Below the pieces are notes generated by a model. The model searched no databases. It had not been told where the DNA came from and worked only from the letters and a program-made list of their open reading frames with translations. Positions 1-6,959 of a DNA stretch of 7,552 bases are shown here, one piece after another (positions within the stretch are counted from its first letter, which is position 1; every line of letters begins with the position of its first letter). A program made the position numbers and the translations under genes. The DNA is from Dehalococcoides mccartyi (GTDB lineage: Bacteria > Chloroflexota > Dehalococcoidia > UBA2979), in assembly GCA_945888895.1 (NCBI GenBank), contig CAMDAY010000106.1, positions 1 through 7,552 of the forward strand, written 5' to 3'.

Positions 1-446
1 ATGAGCGCTTCGGCGAGTACTTCACGCGCTTCTTCGGCGGTGGCCAGGCGGAGCTGCGGCTCGTCGAGGCGGACACCGACGACGAGGACGCGGAGGTGGG
101 CGTCGACATCTTCGCCCAGCCGCCGGGCAAGCGGATCAGCAACCTGACCGTGCTCTCCGGCGGCGAGCGGTCGATGACCTCGGTCGCGCTGCTGTTCGCG
201 CTGCTGTCGGTGAACCCCGCGCCGGTCGTCGTCCTCGACGAGGTCGATGCCGCGCTGGACGAGGCGAACGTGACTCGCTTCGTCGGCACGCTTCTCGAAC
301 TGCGCGAGCGCACGCAGTTCGTCGTCATCTCGCACAACCGCCGCACCATCGAGGCCGCGGACGCCATCTACGGCGTGTCGATGGGCGACGACTCCGCCAG
401 CCGCGTGCTGTCGCTCAAGCTGGCGCAGCTGCCTGAGTCTGCGTAG
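1..446 (+). CDS. smc: Chromosome segregation protein SMC, C-terminal fragment (5' end outside window)
   Basis: This is the last 147 codons of an SMC ATPase, read in the frame starting at base 3; the gene begins upstream of the window. SMC dimers with ScpA/ScpB compact and segregate the nucleoid, and the two heads bind ATP between them. What is seen is the C-terminal half of the head: the FGGGQAELRL strand, the ABC signature LSGGE at bases 153-167, Walker B VVVLDE at 225-242 followed by the D-loop region (VDAALDEANV), and the switch histidine of ISHN at 333-335. The protein ends in the usual SMC fashion (YGVSM, then VLSLKL and a short tail). All catalytic elements of this half are intact. The coiled coil, hinge and Walker A are not in the window. 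The in-frame GTG at 96 is internal, not a start. ftsY follows after 92 bases, a common bacterial neighbour. Family assignment is very secure. Confidence 0.96.
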   Translation, partial: ERFGEYFTRFFGGGQAELRLVEADTDDEDAEVGVDIFAQPPGKRISNLTVLSGGERSMTSVALLFALLSVNPAPVVVLDEVDAALDEANVTRFVGTLLELRERTQFVVISHNRRTIEAADAIYGVSMGDDSASRVLSLKLAQLPESA

Positions 447-455
447 CGAGGACTC

Positions 456-486
456 TTACGCAGAACGTGCGGTAGTCAGATACGAT
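456..486 (+). promoter_or_regulatory. Possible weak promoter upstream of ftsY
   Basis: In the smc-ftsY gap, TACGAT at 481-486 matches four of six bases of a sigma-70 -10 box. The only -35 candidate is TTACGC at 456-461, which is poor and lies 19 bases away. If used, transcription would begin close to the stem-loop at 492-519, placing that hairpin at the 5' end of the mRNA. The evidence is weak: ftsY may simply be read through from smc. Confidence 0.18.
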
Positions 487-491
487 CGATG

Positions 492-519
492 CGAGGGCGT
501 CCTCACGAGGACGCTCTCG
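492..519 (+). other. Stem-loop between smc and ftsY (terminator-like or leader hairpin)
   Basis: Bases 492-503 (CGAGGGCGTCCT) pair with 508-519 (AGGACGCTCTCG) around the four-base loop CACG. All 12 positions pair, with a single G-U at 496/515. No T-rich run follows (the next bases are TCCTGTCAGC), so it is not a textbook intrinsic terminator. It could partly terminate smc transcription, stabilise or process the mRNA, or be a leader element for ftsY. It ends 35 bases before the preferred ftsY start and leaves that gene's ribosome binding site free. The structure is seen directly; its role is inferred. Confidence 0.55.
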
Positions 520-544
520 TCCTGTCAGCACCCTTCCGATGTTT

Positions 545-548
545 GGAG
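545..548 (+). promoter_or_regulatory. Ribosome binding site supporting the GTG start of ftsY at 554
   Basis: GGAG at 545-548 lies five bases before GTG 554. The upstream in-frame ATG at 539 has only pyrimidine-rich sequence before it (CAGCACCCTTCCG) and no Shine-Dalgarno. This favours 554 as the true start. Confidence 0.5.
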
Positions 549-553
549 CGACC

Positions 554-1522
554 GTGAGGCTGTTCGGGGGACGCAGCAAGGAGAGCGAGCAGGCGACCGA
601 CGAGGCGCTTGAGCGCACGCGGCGCTCGTTCTTTGGGCGCGTGGCCGGGCTGTTCGTCGCGTCCGACATCACCGCCGACACGTGGGACTCGCTTGAGGAA
701 GTGCTGATCGGCGCAGATACTGGTGTGCAGACGACGCTCGAGGTGCTCGACAGGGTGCGCGCGCGCAACCCGAAGCGCACCGACGAACTGCGCGCGATGC
801 TCGCCGAGGAGCTGACCGCGATCCTCGCGTCGGCGGACGCACCGCGCGGGCGGCTGTGGGGACTGCCGGACGGCGAAGCGGAGCCGGACAAGCCACTCGT
901 GGTCCTCGTCGTGGGCGTCAACGGCAGCGGCAAGACGACCGCGATCGGACGCCTCGCGCACGCGTACCAGGAGGAGGGACGGCGCGTCATGGCCGCCGCC
1001 GGCGACACGTTCCGCGCGGCCGCGATCGAGCAGCTGCAGGAGTGGGGTCGCCGCCTCGAGTTCGACGTGGTCGCACAGGGCCCAGGCGCCGATCCGGCCG
1101 CCGTCGCGTTCGACGCGATCGAGGCGGCTCGCGCGCGCGGACACGACGTCGTGCTGATCGACACCGCTGGCCGTCTCCAGAACAAGCAGAACCTGATGGA
1201 CGAGCTGTCGAAGGTGCGCCGTGTCATCGAGCGGCACGTCGAGCGGGGGCCCGACGAGGTGCTGCTGGTCCTCGACGCATCGACGGGACAGAACGGGCTG
1301 TCGCAGGCGCAGGCGTTCGCTGAGTCGGCCCAGGTCACCAGCGTGATGCTCACCAAGCTCGATGGCACCGCGAAGGGCGGCATCGTCTTCGCGATCGCGC
1401 GCGAGTTCGGCCTGCCGGTGCGGTTCGTTGGCACCGGCCAGCGCGAAGGCGACCTCGCACCGTTCGACCCGCGCTCCTTCGTCCAGTCGCTCCTCGCTGA
1501 CCCCGCGGCCACCGAGGCCTAG
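554..1522 (+). CDS. ftsY: Signal recognition particle receptor FtsY (SRP GTPase)
   Basis: FtsY is the membrane-associated SRP receptor. It pairs with Ffh through their NG domains, and mutual GTP hydrolysis hands the ribosome-nascent chain to SecYEG. The product is 322 aa from GTG 554, numbered here from that start. The N domain (to about residue 100) includes the ALERTRRSFF amphipathic region and LIGADTGV (50-58). The G domain has G1 GVNGSGKTT at 121-129, GDTFRAAA at 150-157, DTAGR at 203-207, LDASTGQNG, the G4 box TKLD at 267-270 and the closing GTGQREGDL at 293-301. All nucleotide-binding motifs are present. There is no long acidic A domain, so membrane contact probably relies on the N-terminal helix. 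I chose GTG 554 because GGAG precedes it; ATG 539 would add five residues (MFGAT). The gene lies between smc and a membrane-protein gene that starts 15 bases after its stop. Confidence 0.95.
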   Translation: MRLFGGRSKESEQATDEALERTRRSFFGRVAGLFVASDITADTWDSLEEVLIGADTGVQTTLEVLDRVRARNPKRTDELRAMLAEELTAILASADAPRGRLWGLPDGEAEPDKPLVVLVVGVNGSGKTTAIGRLAHAYQEEGRRVMAAAGDTFRAAAIEQLQEWGRRLEFDVVAQGPGADPAAVAFDAIEAARARGHDVVLIDTAGRLQNKQNLMDELSKVRRVIERHVERGPDEVLLVLDASTGQNGLSQAQAFAESAQVTSVMLTKLDGTAKGGIVFAIAREFGLPVRFVGTGQREGDLAPFDPRSFVQSLLADPAATEA

Positions 1523-1537
1523 CGCGACCCCGGCGCG

Positions 1538-3835
1538 ATGATCGACGCCGCGCCCCTGATCCTTGGCTGGTACCTCGCGCTCGCGATCCTCGGCATCGTG
1601 GGGCTGCTGCCGGCCGCTGTGCTCTGCGACCGGCTGCATACACGCGGCGTGCTGTACGCCCGTCCGCTGGCGATCGCCGTCGTCGCGGTCGTGGTGTGGT
1701 TCCTCGCGTGGCTGCGCGTCCCGTACGGTACGCCGCTGATCGTCGGGGTCCTGCTGGCACTCACCGCGTGGAGCATCAGCATCGCGTGGCTGCGGCCCGC
1801 GCTGGTGCGCGCGATCCTCGAGCGGCGCGCGGTGCTGATCGCGGGCGAGGTCGTGAGCCTCCTCGTCTTCGCGATCGTGATCACGGCGCGCATGTACGCA
1901 CCGGACGCCAACGGCACCGAGAAGCCGATGGACCTGATGATCCTCACCGCGGTGCACGAGGCCGACCGGATGCCGCCCGCCGACCCGTGGCTTGCCGGGT
2001 TCTCGCTGTCCTACTACCACCTCGGTCACCTCTCGGCCGACATCCTCGGACGGCTCTCGGGCAACGGGCCTGGCACGATGTTCAACCTCGCGACGGCCAC
2101 GGCCGGCGCGCTCGCGGCGGCGGCGATCACGGGACTGGCGATCGATGTCATCGCGCTGGGCCGCGTGGCACCGCGGGGTGCGACGATCGTCGGCGGCACG
2201 GTCGCGGTCGCCACGCTGCTACTGGTCACGCCACTCGTGGGGCTCGTGAACCTCGCCGCCGCGAACGGCCTCGGCGACCCGGCGACCTGGGCGGCGCTTG
2301 GCGTGAAGGAGGTGCCGGTGCCCGTCGGCGAGATCGCGGGGGTGCCGACCACGTTCTGGTGGTGGTGGACGAACACGCGGATCCTCCCCGGTACGATCAG
2401 CGAGTTCCCGGCGTTCACGCTGCTCCTCGGCGACCCGCACGCACACCTCCTTTCGTTGCCTATCTCGCTGACTGCAGTGGCCCTGGCGTTGACAGTGTTC
2501 GAGGGTGCTTCGCCGCTGACGTGGCGGCGCTGGCTGATGCAGCCGGAGCGCCTCGCGCTGACCGGCGTCGTGTTCGCCGCGATCTTCATGACCAACGCGT
2601 GGGACATCGTGGTGTACGGGGGGCTGTGGGGCGTTGCGGCGATCCTCGCCTACCTGCGCACGGGGTGGTCGCTGATGCCGGCGCTGATGGGTGTCGTGCG
2701 CTGGGCGATGGTGCCCGCCGTCGTCGCGGGCGTCCTCGCGTTTGGGTTCATCGAGACACTCGACACGCCGCGGCTGGGGCTCGCTCCGGTCGTCGGCGAG
2801 CACTCGGACCCGGTGCGATGGCTGCTCGTATGGCTGCCGCCGCTGCTGCCGGTGCTGGCCGCCCTGGCGCTGCTCCGGCCTCGTGCCGATCGAGGCTCGA
2901 CGGCGATCGCCGTCTCGTTCGCACTGGCACCGCTCGCCGGGTGGTTCGGGCTCGTGATCAACGCCGGAGGCCCCTCGGAGTTCGCGGCACGCGGGACGGG
3001 ATGGGTCGTGATCGCCGGCCTCGTCGCGGCGGTCACGCTGGCGGCAGGCGCGGCGACGACCGCGGACGGGCGCTTCGACCGCGCGCAGGCGGCGGCGCTC
3101 GCGCTGCTGACGGCCGTCCTCGGCATCCTGCTGGCGACCGAGCTGTTCCGCGTCGCAGATGCCTTCCCCGGTCGGTTCAACACGGTCTTCAAGTTCTGGT
3201 TCACGGCCTGGACGCTCCTGGCGCTGGCCGCCGGGGCGCTGGCGGGGCTGGCCTGGGAGCGCGGCACGGTGCCCGTCCGGGCCTGGCTGTCCTGGCCGGT
3301 GCGCCTCGGCGTACCGCTCGTGCTGCTGGCCGCGGTCGCGACCGCGCTCTACCTCCCCGCGATGGCCGTCAGCAGGGGACGCGACGAGGGGCAGTTCGTG
3401 GGCCTGGACGCTGTGACGTACCTGCAACGCGTCGATCCCGGCCGATATGCGACCATTGAGTGGGCCCGCGAGCACCTGCACGCGCGTTCGGACGTGATTC
3501 TGGAGGCGGTGTCGGAGAGCTACACCGCGGGCAACATGGTCTCCGCGGCCACGGGCGTCCCGACCCTCCTCGGCTGGCCGAACCACGAGCGCCAGTGGCG
3601 CCGGAGCGTGCCCGAGGACGAGCGGCGCAGAGCGGTGGATGCGATCTACGCTGGTGGGGCTTCTTCGGCCTCCCTGGAGGTCGCACGGCGGTTCGGGGTG
3701 ACCTATGTGTACATCGGGCGCGAGGAGCGCGCGGCGTACGGGACGAACGTAGCGGCCCGCTTCGCGGCGTGGCCCGCAGTGGTAGATGAGGCTGGCGCAT
3801 TGCTCGTGCAAGTACCCATGGCGACCACTCGATGA
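1538..3835 (+). CDS. DUF2298 / Chlor_Arch_YYY family polytopic membrane protein
   Basis: This 765-aa, very hydrophobic protein has about 15 likely membrane spans and a soluble C-terminal tail from about residue 615. It matches the family of unknown function found in Chloroflexi and some Archaea (TIGR03662/DUF2298), whose usual single-copy length is 700-900 aa. Motifs in order are EKPMD (128-132), DPW (149-151), YYHLG (159-163, where the family's eponymous YYYxG is expected), FWWWWTNTR (273-281), EFPAF then GDPHAH (289-303), TNAWD (352-356), RFNTVFKFW (546-554), GWPNHERQWR (679-688) and YVYIG (723-727). The fold looks like a GT-C-type glycosyltransferase, with acidic and His residues in extracytoplasmic loops, but activity is unproven. 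No clear Shine-Dalgarno precedes ATG 1538. It lies 15 bases after ftsY and overlaps the next gene by ATGA, suggesting co-transcription and coupled translation. Family assignment is firm; function is unknown. Confidence 0.88.
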   Translation: MIDAAPLILGWYLALAILGIVGLLPAAVLCDRLHTRGVLYARPLAIAVVAVVVWFLAWLRVPYGTPLIVGVLLALTAWSISIAWLRPALVRAILERRAVLIAGEVVSLLVFAIVITARMYAPDANGTEKPMDLMILTAVHEADRMPPADPWLAGFSLSYYHLGHLSADILGRLSGNGPGTMFNLATATAGALAAAAITGLAIDVIALGRVAPRGATIVGGTVAVATLLLVTPLVGLVNLAAANGLGDPATWAALGVKEVPVPVGEIAGVPTTFWWWWTNTRILPGTISEFPAFTLLLGDPHAHLLSLPISLTAVALALTVFEGASPLTWRRWLMQPERLALTGVVFAAIFMTNAWDIVVYGGLWGVAAILAYLRTGWSLMPALMGVVRWAMVPAVVAGVLAFGFIETLDTPRLGLAPVVGEHSDPVRWLLVWLPPLLPVLAALALLRPRADRGSTAIAVSFALAPLAGWFGLVINAGGPSEFAARGTGWVVIAGLVAAVTLAAGAATTADGRFDRAQAAALALLTAVLGILLATELFRVADAFPGRFNTVFKFWFTAWTLLALAAGALAGLAWERGTVPVRAWLSWPVRLGVPLVLLAAVATALYLPAMAVSRGRDEGQFVGLDAVTYLQRVDPGRYATIEWAREHLHARSDVILEAVSESYTAGNMVSAATGVPTLLGWPNHERQWRRSVPEDERRRAVDAIYAGGASSASLEVARRFGVTYVYIGREERAAYGTNVAARFAAWPAVVDEAGALLVQVPMATTR

Positions 3836-5892
3836 CGCAGGACTCGATGAGCCGCGACCCGGCGAACGGGGCAAGCCTCGACACCACCAACGACCTGACC
3901 GACCCGCCCGAGGAGCGCGAACGCGTCTCGCTCCTCGACCGCCTTCGCGCGATCGACGGGGTGCAGTGGGCGGTGTTCGCGATCTTCCTCGCGTCGCTCG
4001 TGGCGCACCTGTGGAACGTCGGCCCGCGCGCGTACCACCACGACGAGTCGCAGCACGCCGCGTTCTCCTACTACTTCGCGGCCGGCAACGGCTACCGTCA
4101 CGACCCGCTGCTCCACGGACCGCTCCAGTTCCATGTCATCGCGGTGATCTTCAAGCTGTTCGGGGATTCGGACTTCACGGCCCGCATCTTTCAGGCGGTT
4201 GCGGGCTCCGTCCTCGTGCTCACACCGCTCTTGCTCCGCCGGAAGCTCGGGAACACCGGGACGATCCTCGTCGCGTTCTTCTTCTTCGTGTCGCCGTCCC
4301 TGCTGTACTACTCGCGGTTTGCGCGCAACGAACTCTCGGTCGCCGTGTTCACCGTGATGATATTCGCGGGCGCGTGGCGATACCGCAGCGACCAGCGGCT
4401 GCGCTGGCTGATCCTGATGACGGTCGGCCTCGCGCTGTCGTTCGTCTCGAAGGAGACGACCTACATCGCGGCGGCGGTGCTCCTGCTGTACCTCAATGCC
4501 GCGCTCGCGCACGCCATGGTGATGGGCCAGAGCAGAGTGCCGCCGAAGCTCATCGAGCGGATCGAGGACGGCATCTGGCTCGTCCCAACCGCGTGGATCT
4601 TCGCCGCGCTGTGGAACCCGCTCACGCGGTTGCGCCAGCGACTGGGGTTCCACGAACGCCCGCCCGAGGCGGACGTGCTGGTGGTGCTGGGAACGCTGAT
4701 CCTCGCGGAGCTGTCCGCGCTGTCACGCATCCCGCTGCACCTGTTCGGCGTCGAGGCGGTCGGTCCGGAGGGACGGACGATCTCGATCGTCGTGATCGTG
4801 GTGCTGCTTGCCGCCGCCGCGTTCGTGGGGTGGCTGTGGCGCTTCGAGTGGTGGCTGGCCTGTGCCGTCGTGTTCTTCGCGATCACCGTGCCGCTGTACA
4901 TGTCGATGGGCACGAACCCCGGCGGCGTCGGCGGGCTGTTCTGGAACTCGCTCTCCTACTGGCTCGATCAGCAGGAGGTGCGCCGCGGGACGCAGCCGTG
5001 GTTCTACTACCTGATGATGGTGCCGCTCTACGAGATGCTCACGCTCATCCCGGCGCTGATCGGCGGCATGTGGCTCGCCGTCCGGCGGCAGGATCACTTC
5101 GCGGTCATGCTGCTGTGGTGGTTCGTCGGCACGTTCATCGCGCTGTCGATCGCAGGCGAGAAGATGCCGTGGCTCACGGTGCACATGGCGGTCCCGCTCG
5201 CGCTCCTCGCGGGCTACGTCCTCGACGGTGCGATCCGCGGCGCGGTGCGACACGTGCGCGAGGGCAGCGGGTCGATCCTCGCGTGGGCGGGTGGTGGAGT
5301 GGCGATCACGGCCATGGCGCTCGCGCTGATCGTGACGATCCGCACGGACATCGGGCTGAACATCAACCACTCCGACACGCCCGTGGAGCCCCTGATCTAC
5401 GTCCAGAGCACGCCGGAGATGCCGCGGGTCGCGGCGGAGATCCGCCAGCACATCGCCGAGGGGCGCGCATCTTCGATCGTCCTCGACGACTCGGAGGGCG
5501 CCGGCATCACGTGGCCGTGGGCGTGGTACCTCCGGCACGAGGGCATCCTGTACACGACGTCCGAAGCGATTCAGCGCGGCGAGTTCGACCAGCGCGCGAT
5601 CGTGATTCGCGTGCGCGGCGAGCGGTCGGCGCCCCCCGCGCTGGTGTCCCGTCCGGGCGACGTGACCGTCTACCGCCATCGCTGGTGGTTCCCCGAAGAG
5701 ACCTATCGCGAGATCACGTGGAACCGGTTGACGAGCGGGATCCTCGATGGATCGTTGCTGCGTGAGTGGGCGCAGTTCATCTGGTATCGCGGCGAGCCGG
5801 CGCTGATCGCCTCGCTCGACAGCGAGGTGTACTTCCCCGCGCAGCCGACCGCCCAACCGCCCGCGCAGCCAGCCCCGCAACCCGCGCGGTAG
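3832..5892 (+). CDS. TIGR03663 family membrane protein, GT-C glycosyltransferase-like
   Basis: This 686-aa protein has about 13 membrane spans, beginning near residue 43, and a soluble C-terminal region from about 505. It matches TIGR03663, a sporadic family usually encoded in the same genomes as, and often beside, Chlor_Arch_YYY proteins. Its N-terminus resembles protein-mannosyltransferases (PF02366). The invariant family marks are present: DE at 71-72 in HHDESQH, HGP at 95-97, and arginines in RFARNE (R162, R165). Also seen are SKETT, AGEKMPWLTVH (E443, W447) and WPWAWYL (561-567) in the soluble tail. An early-loop acidic pair is typical of GT-C catalytic sites, so transfer of sugar from a lipid-phosphate donor on the outer membrane face is plausible but unproven. 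The last 18 residues are a Pro/Ala/Gln tail. ATG 3832 overlaps the upstream stop; an in-frame ATG at 3847 with AGGA at 3839-3842 is an alternative start, removing five residues. Confidence 0.87.
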   Translation: MTQDSMSRDPANGASLDTTNDLTDPPEERERVSLLDRLRAIDGVQWAVFAIFLASLVAHLWNVGPRAYHHDESQHAAFSYYFAAGNGYRHDPLLHGPLQFHVIAVIFKLFGDSDFTARIFQAVAGSVLVLTPLLLRRKLGNTGTILVAFFFFVSPSLLYYSRFARNELSVAVFTVMIFAGAWRYRSDQRLRWLILMTVGLALSFVSKETTYIAAAVLLLYLNAALAHAMVMGQSRVPPKLIERIEDGIWLVPTAWIFAALWNPLTRLRQRLGFHERPPEADVLVVLGTLILAELSALSRIPLHLFGVEAVGPEGRTISIVVIVVLLAAAAFVGWLWRFEWWLACAVVFFAITVPLYMSMGTNPGGVGGLFWNSLSYWLDQQEVRRGTQPWFYYLMMVPLYEMLTLIPALIGGMWLAVRRQDHFAVMLLWWFVGTFIALSIAGEKMPWLTVHMAVPLALLAGYVLDGAIRGAVRHVREGSGSILAWAGGGVAITAMALALIVTIRTDIGLNINHSDTPVEPLIYVQSTPEMPRVAAEIRQHIAEGRASSIVLDDSEGAGITWPWAWYLRHEGILYTTSEAIQRGEFDQRAIVIRVRGERSAPPALVSRPGDVTVYRHRWWFPEETYREITWNRLTSGILDGSLLREWAQFIWYRGEPALIASLDSEVYFPAQPTAQPPAQPAPQPAR
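5836..5889 (+). repeat. Low-complexity Pro/Ala/Gln tail encoded at the end of the TIGR03663 gene
   Basis: The final 18 codons (residues 669-686) encode almost only P, A and Q, as imperfect PAQP/TAQP/PAPQP units, ending in AR before the stop. The codons vary, so this is not an exact DNA repeat. It is likely a disordered extension of the soluble C-terminal region. Confidence 0.7.
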
Positions 5893-5934
5893 CGCACATT
5901 GGTTGAGGATCGCGCGTCACAACTGCGGCGCGTC

Positions 5935-5940
5935 GAGGAG
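5935..5940 (+). promoter_or_regulatory. Ribosome binding site of the flippase-like gene
   Basis: GAGGAG at 5935-5940 is five bases before ATG 5946. It decides between three consecutive in-frame candidates (GTG 5940, TTG 5943, ATG 5946): the first overlaps the site itself, so ATG 5946 is the best start. It sits in the 53-base gap after the TIGR03663 gene, where I see no terminator or convincing promoter. Confidence 0.7.
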
Positions 5941-5945
5941 TGTTG

Positions 5946-6959
5946 ATGCGCCACCTTCGGATCTGGCTCGGCACCGCCGTCAGCATCGCGTTCATCGCGC
6001 TGCTGCTCTGGCGCGTCGACGGCCGCGAGGTGCTCAATGCGGTCCAGCAGGTCAACCCGCTCTGGCTGCTTCCTGCGGGCGTCGCGTTCGCGGCGTCGAT
6101 CTGGGTGCGCGTGCTGCGCTGGCGCACGATCCTCGAGCGTGCCATTCCGGTATCGACGAGCGAAACCGCCGAGGTGTTGATCATCGGGTGCGCCGCGAAC
6201 AACATCCTGCCCGCGCGCACCGGCGAGGTCGTGCGCGCCGTGCTGCTGCGCCGCCGCCACGGCGGGTCGATGATGACCGCACTCGGGACCATCGTCGTGG
6301 AGCGAGTCTTCGACGGCCTGATCCTCGCGCTCATGCTCGCCGGGACACTGGCCTACCTCGGCAGCAACGCGATCCTGCGGAACGTCGCGCTGCTCGCGGG
6401 CGCAGCCTTCGGCGGCGTCGCACTGGTGCTCGTCGCGCTCGCGCTCGCGCCGTCGCTCACGCGCCGGCTGATCGACGCCGTGCTTTCCGTGCCGCCGAGG
6501 GCGATCGGCGATCCGCTGCGCGCGATCGCGGCGCGATTCATCGATGGACTGACGCTGCTCGGTGGCCCGAAGACCTGGGCCGTCGTCGCTGTCGCGTCGG
6601 CGTCGACGTGGCTGCTCGAGGCCGCGTGCTACTGGGCGATTGGCGTCGGCTTCGGATTGTCGCTGTCGCCGGTGGTGTTCCTCGCGGTGTGCGGCGCAGC
6701 GAACCTGACCGTGGCGGTACCGAGCACGTCCGGATCGATCGGGCCGTACGAGTACCTCGTCGTTGTCGTGGTCACCGCCTTCGGCCTGGGGATCACGGAG
6801 TCGACGGCGACCGCGTATGCCTTCGGCGTACACGCGTTCGTGCTGATCCCGGTCACGCTGGTCGGAGTGCTGCTGCTCTGGCGGCGTGACCTCGACCTCG
6901 GCGACCTCGCACGAGTCGAGAGCGTCGAGGCTCCTCGCGAGATGAAAGTGGCTCCATGA
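5946..6959 (+). CDS. Lysylphosphatidylglycerol synthase TM region / UPF0104 family flippase-like protein
   Basis: This 337-aa integral membrane protein has about eight likely spans and belongs to the family (PF03706) that forms the membrane half of MprF but often stands alone. It has no C-terminal aminoacyl-transferase domain, so it is not a lysyl-phosphatidylglycerol synthase. Characterised relatives flip lipids, and stand-alone members frequently sit beside glycosyltransferase genes. Family marks are the N-terminal single span, NNILPARTGEVVRA (RTGE at 91-94), VVERVFDG (E119, R120), and the late PSTSGSIGPYE turn (259-269), equivalent to the usual PSSPGGIGxFE. ATG 5946 is chosen for its GAGGAG site. 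The stop overlaps the next start as ATGA. In this context it may move a lipid or lipid-linked intermediate used by the two upstream GT-C-like proteins; that role is inferred, while family membership is firm. Confidence 0.87.
   Translation: MRHLRIWLGTAVSIAFIALLLWRVDGREVLNAVQQVNPLWLLPAGVAFAASIWVRVLRWRTILERAIPVSTSETAEVLIIGCAANNILPARTGEVVRAVLLRRRHGGSMMTALGTIVVERVFDGLILALMLAGTLAYLGSNAILRNVALLAGAAFGGVALVLVALALAPSLTRRLIDAVLSVPPRAIGDPLRAIAARFIDGLTLLGGPKTWAVVAVASASTWLLEAACYWAIGVGFGLSLSPVVFLAVCGAANLTVAVPSTSGSIGPYEYLVVVVVTAFGLGITESTATAYAFGVHAFVLIPVTLVGVLLLWRRDLDLGDLARVESVEAPREMKVAP

Noticed and set aside
1..3. ATG at the very first bases as a gene start
   Set aside because: It is out of frame with the SMC sequence, which is read from base 3 and continues upstream.
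503..2029. Long minus-strand open frame (508 codons) antisense to ftsY and the start of the DUF2298 gene
   Set aside because: The product is rich in Arg, His, Asp and Glu with no recognisable domain, as expected for a shadow frame in GC-rich DNA; the opposite strand encodes well-conserved families.
2219..3874. Long minus-strand open frame (551 codons) antisense to the DUF2298 gene
   Set aside because: Same low-complexity Arg/Gly/Pro/Gln composition and no motifs; it is explained by codon bias of the true gene on the + strand.
3786..5765. Plus-strand open frame of 659 codons overlapping most of the TIGR03663 gene in another frame
   Set aside because: The translation is Arg/Pro/Ala-rich without motifs, whereas the frame starting at 3832 carries the DE, HGP and EKMPW motifs and clear membrane spans.
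5893..5945. Possible hairpin or direct repeat (CGCGCGTC / GGCGCGTC) in the gap before the flippase-like gene
   Set aside because: The pairing is only about five bases around a 12-base loop and the repeat is imperfect, both expected by chance in such GC-rich sequence.
1391..6529. Recurrent palindrome GCGATCGC (at least at 1391, 1670, 2903 and 6522), resembling the cyanobacterial HIP1 repeat
   Set aside because: All four copies are in frame as GCG-ATC-GCN (Ala-Ile-Ala) in membrane or hydrophobic segments of GC-rich genes, so codon preference explains them; whole-genome counts would be needed to claim enrichment.
5946..6959. Full MprF lysyl-phosphatidylglycerol synthase
   Set aside because: The gene ends after the membrane domain at 337 aa, and the next frame is an FAD oxidoreductase, so the aminoacyl-transfer domain is absent.
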